NCBI RefSeq assembly: GCF_000485595.1
Contig: NW_014577530.1
Location: forward strand, 1 to 42,550
Length of the DNA stretch: 42,550 bases
Direction: 5' to 3'
Source of the DNA: Priapulus caudatus
Taxonomy: Eukaryota; Priapulida; Priapulimorpha; Priapulimorphida; Priapulidae
Each line of letters opens with the position of its first letter. The first letter of the stretch is position 1. Under the pieces are notes generated by a model. That model was not told the DNA's origin. It saw nothing but the letters and a program-made list of their open reading frames with translations, and ran no database searches. Below, piece after piece: positions 1 through 11,700 of the stretch. A program made the translations under genes and the position numbers.

Positions 1-3000
1 CCCACCTACGCGACCATAACCGCCACCTCCACCTCCACCCCCACCCCCACCCCCACCTACGTACTGGGTCCCACGAAACCAGCCCGCTCCTTCGACCCCT
101 CCCATCTCTTCCACCCACTATGCCAGGACGATATGTAAATCACCCATTATGCGACAACAATGGGCCGATAGTGACCGCTCCACGACGCCTGACCCGAGAG
201 GACAGTTAACGACGCCACACATCGACAGCCGGCATAACAACAAACAATTACGTGTTCCAGTTAACCAACGGTCTGAGTATTCCAGANACGCCACACGCAC
301 CGCACACCATACACACACGTCATGCTACGCACACACAACACACCACTGCCACGCACACGCACACCGCACACAACACGGCACCACACCTACGCCCCTCGCA
401 ACGCCCACGCACACACACAATCACACCCCACACACATCACCCACAACCCCATCGCACGCACCACACACATACACACCACACACACAACACACACAACCGA
501 CGGCCATGCCCGCACGCACCGCACGCCGCACGCAACGCACGGTATTAACTCCGCAGGCATTTAAGCTGTTGTTGCTCAGCCCAATACACTTCTTGAACAG
601 CAATAACGTCAAACACACTTACAAAAACCTAGCCTCCGCTATTCACTGGTACAACATTTATCTCATTCCCCACTCAGCTCCCACTCTAAAAACATCCTTC
701 CTGCCTCGCCTATCAACATTCATTAGCTAAACGTTTATGGCTACAAACTAGCTGGCATACTGGTACAGCTTGCGCCCAACAATATCTGCCACTGGGCATC
801 AAATGTGCTCCATACTTTTACGTGTGCATTGTCAGGCTGACAAACTCGTCTGTTAATGGCGTCTAGCACACTTCAACAAAGCATTTTGCAAACCAATAGT
901 TGCCTCAGCAAAACCAAAATTTAGTATGCGCCAATTATCTTAAAACTCTCTACATTGCCAAATGTCGTTACTGTTACTGTGGAGTATTTTAAAGGGGGGA
1001 CCATGCTCTTCAGTGTGTAAGACATCCTACATACCATTTGGAGACCGTAGTTCCAACGAGCAACAGAGAGCAGATAGAAAGTTCCCCTAGCGACCGAGGT
1101 CAGAAAGGTTCTGCCCCCACACGGACTACAAAGAGACAAGCACGGGGGAGGGTGGGTCTCATAGCTACCAGCTCGTGGATGCAAGCTAATAGGAGACGGA
1201 GACGAAAGTCGTCGACTACTAGTGTGGCATTGCACGTCAGGTGCTGAGAGGGCGAGATTGCCACCACACGAGCACGTGGAAAGGCAGAGACAGCGTGCGA
1301 CGGGGCGACGCTGCGGACAGGGAGGCAGAGATGGGAGACGAGGCCGAGTACAGGGATTTCGACTCAAGGAGAATTGAAGAGTATTGTGGCAGTGTATGCA
1401 GGGACGCTCGGACATAGACTGGACAAGAGAGCTTGCATCACCCCAAGTGGCTGCACCGTTGTTGCAAAAAGCGCAGGGGGGCTGAGTATGGGTTGACAAC
1501 ACACAGGCACCATGGGCCCACTGTGAGAGAGGGGCACTGCACGGAATCCTACAGTCACCGCCCTCCAGTGGTCCTATATAAGCCAGCCGAATGATCGAGC
1601 GATATAGATCAGTACGCGGTCTTTCGCGACGGCGCGAAACGAACGAACGAGCTACGAACCGAGACAACAGAGAGACAAATCGACACGCAGACGAACAAAC
1701 AGAACATAGAACAAACAAGACGACGAAACGAAGACGAACGACTTGACGAGATATGAGCGAATTATATGTACGAACGAACGGCAAGTGAACTCGAACAAAC
1801 GACACGACAAACTACGAAAACGAACGCACACACGCTCACGATACGCACCTACGAACATTCACGAGTGTCACGAAAACAAAACGACGACCGACACGCGCGT
1901 CGAATGGCATGCGCACACACACCGTCGGAGGGAGAGCCACACACGAGCAAGACGCACTGCAGTACGCCGAAGTTATACTAGAAAATAACTAAATCTGATA
2001 TTACTAAGGGAAGAAGGGCCGGGAGATATAGCCTACTCCGGACAGCGAGACACACTGCAAGCACGAACTCGCTGGCGAGCCACGCAGCACACGATGGTCT
2101 GAGAGACAGACGAGGGAGCGGTCGCCGTGGGGCGTGAATATAATATATAACCCGTAAGCAATAGCTAAGATGTTAAGTTCAACGTGTATGAAGACCTAAC
2201 AGAAAGCCGATAAAGCGAAAAACGTGACGTCGAGTGAAATCGTGATATATACTATTAGATTATAAAGAATCTATACGCCACTCTATATTGAGATACGGTG
2301 CAATAGAATGCTAATATTCGATATACGATAAAGATATTAAACCATCCGCATTAGTATAAAGACTATCTAAGACTTCGCGTTCATTTCACTCTGGGCCGAA
2401 TATTTCATTGACTATCGATAGCTGGTATCACGTACCTCCTACCTTTACGCCGTTAGAGCGGAAAATGATCCCTACACAACCATATAATTACAGTGCCTAA
2501 CCACAGCACGTGGTGAGTAATCCAGATGTGCCACCCATAGGGCCACTACAAATTTTACTGCATATCGTCAGCTAATGCTTGATCGATTATTTATAGAACA
2601 AGCTTCGGCCTGTTCAATGTGAAACACCACGATACACGTGTGTTAGCATACGTGACTCGCATGTTGCAGTACAACTGCACCATGATAACCAAAGTGTCAC
2701 CCGTGAATAAATAAGAATTATTTGGAAATAGCCGTTAAATTGTGCATCAGCAGAGATCGCGCACCGCAGTGTAACCACTTTTTGCCAGAACTGCATATTG
2801 GTAGCCATGATTGACGTTACTGCCCCACTAGCTCGCCATGGACAATCAATATGGCCTGGCTATTATCAGCATGCTGTATGCGTCTAGCTCTGCATTAATG
2901 TATCATGACCTACTCAACATCAAACTTTTCGAGTCCATATATCTACTTTCGTTTTGTCATCGGCCTACTTTTTGCCTTCTAGGATTTCCTAGGAATTATT

Positions 3001-3487
3001 CTGATATTTGTATTTACCATGGGATCTAGTCAATGTTCTAGAACTTTCTACAATTTTCCAGAATTTTTAACTTTCTCAGAGATACCTTTTTATGACACTT
3101 TAGGTCCATTCCACATTTTCTAAATGTTTACACTAAATTTCATGTTAAATTATAAGTTATTTCCTCCCAGATAATATATGTTAATATATATGTTTAGATA
3201 TAATTTCTTGGCTTTTATATATACTTTGAATGCCCTAGTCACTATGCATCCAGTCATTTTATGCCCTAAATGCATAAAAACTGTGGGATTGCAGGGAAAT
3301 AACTGCCAATATTTGCTTTTTTTGCTGTTGTGTCGCCTATCACAAAAATCATCAAAAAGTTAGTTTACATCAATTTAAATAAAAGCCACTAAAGCAAGTT
3401 TCATCTTGTCGCCTGATTAACACTAACACCGGTAACCACGCCGACGCAAAACACGCAACTCTGCGACTTTCACGGAATTTAACCCAC
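1..3487. other. Left flank: repeat-rich non-coding DNA
   Basis: I see no convincing coding exon here. Positions 1-60 are C/A-rich. Positions 290-545 are a long degenerate CA/CAC-rich low-complexity tract whose open frames are composition artefacts. Positions 1620-1990 are rich in ACGA/ACGAAC runs. The open frame spanning 921-1805 on the minus strand matches no family I recognise and is Ser/Arg/Cys-rich. Positions 2000-3400 are AT-rich without long frames. I searched this side for the second half of the SKICH domain encoded by the exon at 3488-3746 and did not find it, so that gene must either continue beyond the window or be truncated. Confidence 0.5.
1575..1614 (+). promoter_or_regulatory. 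TATA box plus initiator-like core promoter
   Basis: TATATAAG lies at 1575-1582 and a TCAGTA initiator-like motif at 1609-1614, about 35 bp apart, followed by ACGAACGAACGAGC-type sequence. This arrangement is typical of animal core promoters and of LTR-retrotransposon LTRs. No downstream coding frame, primer-binding site or matching second LTR could be established, so the owner of this promoter is unknown. Confidence 0.3.
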
Positions 3488-3746
3488 CTTCGAATTTCAC
3501 AATGCAGGTCTTCTCGCCCGTCTCGCACTGGTCAGCGCCGATGCATGGTGCCCCCTGGCGGGCGATGAAGCTCTTTGCATTCGTCCAGCCGACGCGGAAC
3601 AGCCCGACCCAGTCTCCGCCCGCGGGCGTAATCAGCTCCGTTAGCTTGTACTGGCAGTCCAGCGGTTCGCCCGCGACGTAAGTGTCGCTAATGTCAAACA
3701 CGACTTGTCCGAAGTCGGACTTCACTAACAGCTCGCCGTCGGCCAT
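3488..3746 (-). CDS. First coding exon of a SKICH-domain protein (CALCOCO/TAX1BP1-like), partial
   Basis: The minus-strand frame starts at ATG 3746 (context GGAAAATGG: A at -3, G at +4, a strong Kozak match) and ends at the donor GAAG|GTGGGT. The translation begins MADGELLVKSDFGQVVF and continues with a DWVGLFRVGW motif. That matches the SKICH fold core of NDP52/CALCOCO2, TAX1BP1 and CALCOCO1, where the human equivalent is DWIGIFRVGW. In those proteins SKICH is the N-terminal domain and contributes to selective-autophagy signalling. Only about the first two thirds of the domain is encoded; the frame ends near the KFEG position where later strands should follow. No continuation exon was found between 1 and 3487. 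An in-frame GTG upstream (3770) could extend the frame but is not a likely start. Whether this is an intact gene or an orphan exon cannot be decided here. Confidence 0.7.
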
Positions 3747-3957
3747 TTTCCTGCGTCGCACGGAGGTCACGCGAGCAGCATCTGCGAACGTGCGGGAAAA
3801 CCAACTCTGATGTAGTCTCTATTGCACAGTTACTATCAAATTAGATTGACAAAATATGCGAAACTATGACGTAGCAAGTCAGGTAAACCCATTAATATAT
3901 GAACAATAGTGTTAGTGCCTATAAGAGCGTTCAATTTGGTAAACAAATTACGCCATT

Positions 3958-3971
3958 TTGGCGCATGCGCA
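3958..3971. promoter_or_regulatory. NRF1-type palindrome in the SKICH gene promoter
   Basis: GGCGCATGCGCAG lies about 215 bp upstream of the SKICH ATG (that gene reads leftwards). It is a near-perfect match to the palindromic NRF1 consensus GCGCATGCGC, common in TATA-less housekeeping promoters. No TATA box is evident between it and the ATG. The assignment rests on motif and position only. Confidence 0.4.
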
Positions 3972-5257
3972 GTTTCTGGTTGGCAGAACGCATTGCTTCT
4001 AAGCCGTGTTTATGCGGTGGCATCGTAAAAAAGAAACGTAATGAGCCATAAACAGGAACAACCAGTAACCAATAACCAGTGCAACAATGAAAAACTCGTT
4101 TTCAAGCTTATCAGCAAGTATATTGTTTACAAACGTAATTTTGCCAAAATCTTTACTTGTAACCATGCAAAGTGGCTCAGTGACAGTGTCAGTGTTATGA
4201 GTAATGCACAGTCGATACAGCACTGCATGTCAGCAGGTAATACAATTTTTGTGCTATGGTACATCTCTCATTCTATGGTTCTACGGTATATAATTTAGTA
4301 ACATTATTTATTATTGACTAAAATATTGTAAATGTGTGCATGTAACTGGTACAACATACATAAAAAAGTACATATATACTCATAATTTCTATTTGTGTTC
4401 AGTGTAGATCAGTGGACATATGTACCACTTCATCACAGAAAAGGTTCAATTACGCAATCTCAACGATTGCGAGACAAACCTCACCAACACTGGGTGTACA
4501 TGACATGTGTATAGTCAACTGGGGTTGTGTATTGTGCCCACTGCATGTGCATGGCAGGGTATGCATACTTCTGTAATAGTTTAGATCATTTCTAATAACT
4601 TATATGCGTTGCCTATAAATCATACTACATAGTGACCACACTGAGAAAATTCAATTAATCATCAGGCAGATTTAGTCATCTAGACATCACTAACTACTTA
4701 AACTTCAAACAAAAATTTACAAGTCCCTTGCTACCAAGTAGTAATAGTTTCAATTGCACATATGTATAAAAAACAACGTAAAGATTTAAATCCATTATTG
4801 ACACTCCAACCACATTTATGCATACCTACATACATATTTGTAAAGCTTGATGACTAATTATGTTTTCAATTTAAACAAATGCCAACAATTATCTATCATG
4901 TTGACATTTATTATGCAACAATATTCGTGCCTACATGTACGTATTCTCATTGACAGACTTGGCAAAACATGCAGCCACGTAGCGGCCCTGCTATTCAAAG
5001 TCGAAGTCATCAACTAGTCGGGCATGTGAATGGAATAAATCATTTCGCAAAGAAGTAAGTATACTGAATATAAATATCATTTGTTTCTCAATTGGCCGAC
5101 CTACTTCGTAAATGTTACTAAAACATATTCCCATTACACTATTAAAATGATTTATGTTTTTTGACAGTATGTCTAATCGCTTATTACATCGTTGCTTAAA
5201 AATACATTATCTATTATTATTCACTCCTGATTATATTGTAGTAGTTTATTTTAATAG
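3972..5257. other. AT-rich intergenic DNA
   Basis: AT-rich sequence with scattered short frames and no recognisable exon, repeat array or transposon ends. It presumably holds upstream sequence of the minus-strand SKICH gene. Confidence 0.4.
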
Positions 5258-5272
5258 GTGCATTTTATGTTA

Positions 5273-5632
5273 CAGTTACAGCCAGTTACCATAGCAGATT
5301 CACAGTACATTTTAAAAGGTGCCAGAAAGAAGAATGTAACTTTAGTGTCTGGAACGGAAAAAGCTCAGCTTTCGAGTGATGCTGTTCTCCTTTCCTTGAA
5401 GCAGGCATGTTCCACCGCCATGTTCTTTGACACGATCCACCCTGTCGGCGATGATGGCGAGGAAACTGACAGCGCTGACGAGGAGGAGCAGTTCGAGACC
5501 TATCGGTCCCCTTATCTCACGTCATTTTATATTGACTTTATTGTATGGATGAAATGCGAGTTGCACATGGAGAGGATTACATACGATGCAAAGTTCTGTT
5601 GGCGAGCAGTATACTGCAATAGCACTTTGTAG
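5273..5632 (+). CDS. Unplaced open frame, possible YqaJ-recombinase-like tail
   Basis: A plus-strand frame of about 120 codons opens after a possible acceptor (TTATGTTACAG) and ends with TAG at 5630-5632. Its middle is acidic (GDDGEETDSADEEE). The last ~35 residues (FYIDFIVWMKCELHMERI, then ITYDAKFCWRAV) loosely resemble the C-terminal part of YqaJ-like exonuclease domains found in invertebrate mobile elements, where an Asp-Phe-x-Val-Trp stretch is followed by ERI and a D-x-x-F-W motif. The match is from memory and weak. The first half is not recognised. No partner exon was found upstream or downstream. It may be a decayed transposon fragment, a terminal exon of an unknown gene, or chance. 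Confidence 0.25.
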   Translation, partial: QLQPVTIADSQYILKGARKKNVTLVSGTEKAQLSSDAVLLSLKQACSTAMFFDTIHPVGDDGEETDSADEEEQFETYRSPYLTSFYIDFIVWMKCELHMERITYDAKFCWRAVYCNSTL

Positions 5633-7474
5633 GGATTTGTTCATGCGACACATACTTCCAGAGTTAATTACTTAATTATACTATTAATTACTAGCATACT
5701 TATATTATTGGCTTTATATAGGTAATTTCTGTGTATTGATCTACTTGGGTGCAGGGTTCTCCAAGAGCACTTAAAGCCTGGCGGCCCGCCAAGGTATCGT
5801 CGAGCCCCGCCATCCTAAAATGCACCCGCCACTTTAAATATCCTAGCCGCCATGCTAAATATCATAGGCCCCGGACCCCCCTAGCACGCGAACCGCCTTC
5901 GACGATTTGCAACTAGGACCGTAAAAGCAGCACCTCCATGCTATAATGAAAAAGCTTGGAGAACCCTGGGGTGATTATGTGTATCTAACAAAGATATTAC
6001 TAATGTATACGTACTGTGTATAACACATTTTTAAATTTTTAAATTATAAATGCTCATCTAGGTTTTGCTAATTGAATGCACCTACGTCAGTTAAAAGATG
6101 TTGCATATTTCTTCTAACAAAACTGTCCATACATTCATGTTTGCTGATTTTTAGCGAGCTTGCGACTAAATCCGAACCGTGAATTGACCGTTTACTGCTG
6201 CAGGTTTCTAAGCTAGTTGTCATAATGTTCTATAGCAAATGCAGATATAATGAATAATTGTATTAGGTCAAATAAATTTTTGATTGACAAACAAATTATC
6301 GCTGACTTTTAGAAATTATTGTTATTATTATTTCTTATTTTAAGACTGGGTTATATCGACGTAACTTTGTAAATGACAAATGGAAATTAAGGAAAAACCC
6401 CTGACATGTAATTTGCAAGATAACATTCACTCACTCACTCACCACTCACACACTCACTCACTCACTTCCACTCACTCACTCTCACACTCTCACTCTCACT
6501 CTCTCACTCTATATATCTATCTATCTATCTCTCTTTATTTAACATTGACAAGTCGAGGATGCAAATTAACAGTGGCAGAGCAAATAGTGATGATGTTGTC
6601 AGCATGGGGAAAAAATATTCATTGACATGATGGTGCTGAGGACTTTGACATGTTTGATTCGCTCAATCGAACGTCCAACGTGGATACAGACGCTAGCAAG
6701 CTTTCTCGTTTTTTCGACGTCTCTCTGACTCGACTGTTTCTGCATGGCCGCGAGTAAATGCTGGTATTAAAAGGGATACATTGCTTGCTGCTGAATCCTC
6801 ACTTATAAGAAACCCCCCGTTAGCAGCTAAGCTAACACTAATTAAGTCATGATACTCAATAAGATCCGAAAATCATGATCTCTGTTAGCTCTAGTACTAT
6901 AGCCCGCATACAGTTGCCGCAGGGCTATAGAACATTTTATGCCAGGTTTCGTAGCTGCACCTGTCTCCCAATGTCTCCACGAAAAATGGCTCACAAAACG
7001 CAAAATGATCGGTCTTTTTGACACTTATTTATCTACATAGCCATCTCACCTATCTTTTTGAACACTTTCCACAAATTTACACCATGTATTTATGCATTTA
7101 TTCCTCAAAGTGCTAGCATTACTTGCGTTTCGTTTTGAATTGCTGTTGTGTACACGCGTGACGTCACCCAAAATGTAATAGGATGCATTATAGCTGCCCA
7201 TGTGTTTTGTCTACATACCGATCGCGAGAATTTCATGATTTCATTCGTGATTTTGCGTGACACAGCTCTGTTTTGAACTGAGACATAATATTTCTACAAC
7301 AAGTGAACACTGTTCTTCAATTAGCAGCAAAGATGGAGTCGGAAAGTTGAGTATTTGTGTTGTAATCATGTGAAATGCAGCGAGCGTCGAGCGAATTTCT
7401 GGCGCACGCTTTCTTACCTGCTATATATTTAACTGTCGCCGTGCACAGCACACGACCCCTGCGTATATATTTTA
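5633..7474. other. AT-rich intergenic DNA with one microsatellite
   Basis: No coding exon is supported. A CACT/CTCT/TATC compound microsatellite occupies about 6427-6533. A CRE-like TGACGTCA lies near 7159-7166. The remainder is unremarkable AT-rich sequence upstream of the GPD1 promoter. Confidence 0.4.
6427..6533. repeat. Compound (CACT)n/(CTCT)n/(TATC)n microsatellite
   Basis: Runs of CACT grade into CACTCT and then TATC repeats. The apparent protein frame across it is a composition artefact. Confidence 0.8.
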
Positions 7475-8189
7475 TTGAAACGCTTCAAGTGCCTGTGCTT
7501 GAACTTGAAGCGTTTCAATAAAATATAATGCTAAATAAATAGGCTTACGATTCACGAAATCTATTTACTACCAAATTCTTAAAGGCTCACAATGCGCATC
7601 CAAACGCTAATTTCTCCAGTACTAGACTAGCAAATACTTCGTGTCATGCATAATCACACTACCTTATGACAAAATAAACTCTAGTTGCACCCATTTCACT
7701 GCGCGTTTGCTTAAAACCCACAAGAAAGAAGTGAGAAAACTGGCATTCTGGCGCAAATGCCGACTGTTTCCCAAACAAAATAGCCTCAAAGTGGTGACGT
7801 GACGTCACGTTTTTATCTTTGCTGCGCCCGTACCGCTGTACCGCGGCACCGCTGCACGGTTGCTTGAAGATTGGGGAAACTGTCAACAACATCGGAGAAT
7901 TTCAACAACATTGGAGGTATTTTCAAAATACCTTTTATAAGACAACGCGCAGTGAAATGGGAGGAACTAGAGTTTATTTTGCCATAAGGTAGTATGATTA
8001 TGCATGACACGAAGTATTTGCTAGTCTAGTACTGGAGAAATTAGCGTTTGGATGCGCATTGTGAGCCTTTATCTTTAATGTTTCTCCTTTCACCTATTAT
8101 TTCCAGGAGAAACATTAAGAATTTGGTAGTAAATAGATTTCGTATTTATTTAGCATTATATTTTATTGAAACGCTTCAAGTGCCTGTGC
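7475..8189. mobile_element. Foldback element with ~200 bp inverted arms
   Basis: The sequence from about 7504 to 7715 reappears as its reverse complement from about 8180 back to 7940. Shared landmarks are CTTGAAGCGTTTCAATA, CTATTTACTACCAAATTCTT, TAGACTAGCAAATACTTCG and CCATTTCACTGCGCG. The left end also carries a short direct copy of the right end (7475-7499), forming a small palindrome. The unique centre contains overlapping TGACGTGACGTCACG. No transposase frame is present. It lies 0.5 kb upstream of GPD1 coding exon 1. Confidence 0.75.
8075..8118. mobile_element. Small hairpin insertion inside the right arm of the foldback element
   Basis: The right arm carries about 44 extra bases that the left arm lacks. 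They form a hairpin with arms TTAATGTTTCTCC and GGAGAAACATTAA. Absence from the other arm shows that it inserted (or arose) after the inverted arms formed. Confidence 0.6.
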
Positions 8190-8499
8190 ACTGAACAGGC
8201 ACAAATTTGATACAGTCGGTGTCAGTCACGGCCACACCGAGTCTGTGAAACAACTGAAGTAAACAAATCTTACGTGATCATGCAACGATGGCTCTTCGTC
8301 TTCGCCCTTGACTTTGAAGTATAGACGTGGAAGCTAAAATAAACCTGTTTATAGTAAAGCAAATCAAAAACGATCCAATTACCTGCTACTGCTAAAGACC
8401 TTCTATAAGATGTTACTGTTAGTGTTACGAAAGCGATACAGTTTAAAGTTCAACCTTCCTCTATCTCTGGGAAATGACGAATTTGCAAAATATTTGTGT

Positions 8500-8505
8500 C
8501 ACGTG
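8500..8505. promoter_or_regulatory. E-box CACGTG upstream of GPD1
   Basis: A palindromic CACGTG lies about 120 bp upstream of the inferred noncoding exon of GPD1. E-boxes of this type are bound by bHLH-ZIP factors such as USF, MYC and Mondo/ChREBP. A metabolic role here is inference. Confidence 0.25.
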
Positions 8506-8559
8506 TCATGACAGGCAGCATCGCCTAGCGGAGATGTTATTCGTTTGTTTACAGCGCCA

Positions 8560-8624
8560 CCTTTCGGTTCCTAAGGAGTGATCTGACGTTTTCACTCTGC
8601 GTTTTGTGAGCTGCTGGTCCGGAT
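8560..8624 (+). other. GPD1: Probable 5' noncoding exon of GPD1 (start uncertain)
   Basis: A strong donor (GGAT|GTAAGT) ends a GC-moderate stretch at 8624. A clear acceptor (pyrimidine run then TTTTTCAG) at 8721-8724 precedes the exon that holds the start codon. This gives a 100-bp intron in the 5' UTR. The transcription start is not visible; 8560 is only an approximate left edge. Confidence 0.45.
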
Positions 8625-8753
8625 GTAAGTGGATTTTATCGTGTTCAACTTCATTCATTAGTTATTATCAACTTATCTGATTAGCAATTTGCAAATTTGA
8701 ATGTATATTGGTGTTATTTTTCAGCACAGACATTGAAGAATCGATTCTACGGG

Positions 8754-8797
8754 ATGGCGCCGCCGACTAAAGTCACAATCATAGGTTCGGGTAACTG
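8754..8797 (+). CDS. GPD1: GPD1 coding exon 1
   Basis: ATG at 8754 with G at -3 and G at +4. The exon encodes [14 protein letters not shown] plus the first two bases of a Trp codon, then the donor CTG|GTAAGT. It contributes the first beta strand and the GxGxxG dinucleotide-binding loop, which is completed by exon 2 (WGTAIAKI). No other in-frame ATG gives the family start. Confidence 0.93.
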
Positions 8798-11700
8798 GTA
8801 AGTTAATCGATTGAATTTCTGCACCATTTTGATATGCAACGTTATCCATGGGTGTATGCAGGGGGGGGGGGTCGTGAGGGTCGTACGACCCCCCAAAAAT
8901 TTCAAAAGGTCCACATTTTTTCCAAAGACATTTTTTTCGAGGGCCTTTTCACAATGACATAAATGAAAAAGCATAATTGATCAGGTACCAGCAATGAGTC
9001 CAAAGACCTTGCCAATTGCGTGACGCAAATCTATCCCAATTCCAGCAATTCTGAAACTGAGCCTTTTTTTAAACACAATTTTTTGTTTAAAAAAACTGAG
9101 TTCAAAAAAGAGAGACAAAGACTCTGACAAAAACAAAGACAAAGACAAGACAAGATCAAGACAAAGACAAGATAAACAGTTCAAAAGACTGTTTTCAACT
9201 GAGTCAGAAAACTTGTTTAAAAAAACTGATCCAAAAACTTCAAATTTTTGTTTTAAAAAACGGACTTTTTTTTGGAAACAAAATTTTTTGGTTTCAATTC
9301 AATTGTAATTGTATTGACATTTTAATCACACCTTGCTGTTATTTCATTGTGAAAAGGTCCAAAAAATTATGATCACGACCCACCCAGAAAAAATCCTGGA
9401 TACACCCCTGTTATCTATGTAAAAACTAAATCATTGATACACGTAAATCCTTGTACTTGTAGTTTGCGAGTACATGTGAAAAGCGATAAGAGTTATGTGC
9501 TACTATACCGTATACGTCGTGTCAGCAATTTTCCCCTTTACTACTGTAGACCCTGTGTGTGGGACTGGGACTGGGAGATGCAATCACTAATTTGTATTGG
9601 CAAATGATTTTGAAGTACAGTATCATAAAACACATTGGTATGGTTATCATGCTACGTACGAATCACTGGTCTATCATCAACTCTACTCGAGTTCTCATAG
9701 ATTGAATTTACGAATGTAGTACTACTAACCCAAAGGGAAGAAAGCTAAACCCAGACATTGATTAATCTTCAAAGTCCAAGGGACTTTCCGAAGACAGAGA
9801 GAGTCAACGTTGATCAGCAACGTGTATTGCTCATCAAGGGGAACTTTACCTCATAAATATTAGTCTGCAAGAACCAAATAATCAGATTGTATACTAGGAA
9901 AAAAAGGTGCAATACACCTTTCCCAGTTTTGACATGAAATGATGCATCTGACACCTTCTTTGCTCATATATTCTAACTATTACTATACTAGATGTGTAGC
10001 TATTTGTGTATCTATAAACGTATATATACATCCAGAGAGACATGATACAAGATTGCGTGGCACAGCTTTGCTGTTGATCCTGAGCGCCGCGCACGGATGA
10101 TACGCGCAGTTCCGCGGCATATGCGCACGCGACCGCGGTGATGTTCAAGTATGAAGCGCTGTCCGCAGTGGAGACGTGCGCCAAATTCGAGGCCCGGCGC
10201 ACGTCACCACAGCGGTCAGCGGATGGTCTGTAGTCTTAGAAGATAACAATAAAGATTTTGTTCTAAATAAGAACTATCGGCGGCTAAATAAGTGCAATAT
10301 AAACACCTTTGAATTTCTTGACTAGTCAGTCAAAGGGCTTGTTGGGGGTTCATTATGCAGAGCTTCCAATTGAAATGGCCCATGAAATTGTCAAGTGGAA
10401 TTGTGTTTTTCGGAACTCCAAAGAAAATGTCTCCCTCTTACATGCACCCCCTCCCTGATCAATGACGCATTCAGGCGTAAACAATAGTGATGTCACGATC
10501 ATCGATTATACTCGATCATCGGTTGAACAGTGGCTCGAACCAAGTGCTTGCATGGTTATCAAAATCCATAATCAATTTCATCAAGAATTTTATTTTTTTA
10601 TTTTTATTTTTTTACTTGAACAAGAAAATTTGGAAAAGTGATAAGAATCAGAGATATCATCGCTACTATACAAGTTATCTTTTATTAACATACATGTATT
10701 ATACACACAGTTACACACAGTAGTAAACAGTGCAAAACAACCAGTAAACAGGGCTAAACAAGCACATACATGTACACACGTACATGCGCACGACGTTACG
10801 CACACGCAGGCATTCAACACCCCGAGTAACCGATTGTAACCGATCATCAGTTACTTGGGTCCAACCGATTGACAACACTAGTAAACAATAAGAGAGATGA
10901 AATTGTGTTGTTTGTGGCTCTTGACGCACGTGCATTGACGTACAAGACCGTTGAAAGCACAGGCACTTGGAACGTCTTAATAAAAATAAATATTCATACA
11001 ATTTTTCACAATGATTGACCGGAAATGCGAAAATGCAACAGAAGGACGTAGCGTTGTGCGCTAAACAGCGTGTTATTGTCGTATTTGTGGCAAACTCTAT
11101 CGTAGGAAACCGTTCTAACATAGCAGAATGCCCTAGTTCCCGAGATCGGCAATTTGGTGGTCGAATGGGTCCCCATCTTTAAAAATATCAGTCTGGTGCG
11201 GCGTAGGCTGTGATTGGAAGACACAAAGTGTCAATCCTCGGCGCGCCTTGTTATCATGGCCGCATCACGTCCAGTGTGCTATATGTGTGTGGGGAAACTG
11301 AGCCATTTTTTAAACTGTTAGTTCTGGAATTGTCCATTAATTACACTTCTTCACATTGTAATGAAGCTTTAATAGCCATTTTTGGGTCATAGATGTATTT
11401 CATAGAACATTCGCGTTGCGACGTGCCAGTGGCAGTAATATTATATATATACTATATATATATACTTATTCTATTATATATATAATAGTATATATATTAT
11501 ATATTGCAAGAGCGCATCTTAACCCGCGCGGCTTAATCAGCTCTTTGCTGATATTATTATACTAATTTTTATGTGTTTGTATATTTGTATTGTATATAGT
11601 GTAATATATGTAAATAGCGTAGCATATATGTGCCTCTCATGTATACATGTGTGTGTGTGTGTGTGCGCGCGCGTGCGTGCGTGCGTGCGTGCATGCGTGC

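Noticed and set aside
149-730. Frames across the CA-rich tract
   Set aside because: His/Thr/Pro strings are what a CA/CAC repeat encodes; one codon contains an N.
921-1805. Minus-strand 294-codon frame
   Set aside because: No ATG-context, domain or codon pattern supports it; composition is Ser/Arg/Cys-rich and it crosses a TATA-like promoter on the other strand.
1567-2420. Solo LTR of a retrotransposon
   Set aside because: TATA and initiator spacing fits, but I could not find matching TG...CA ends, a target duplication or a primer-binding site, so I list only a core promoter.
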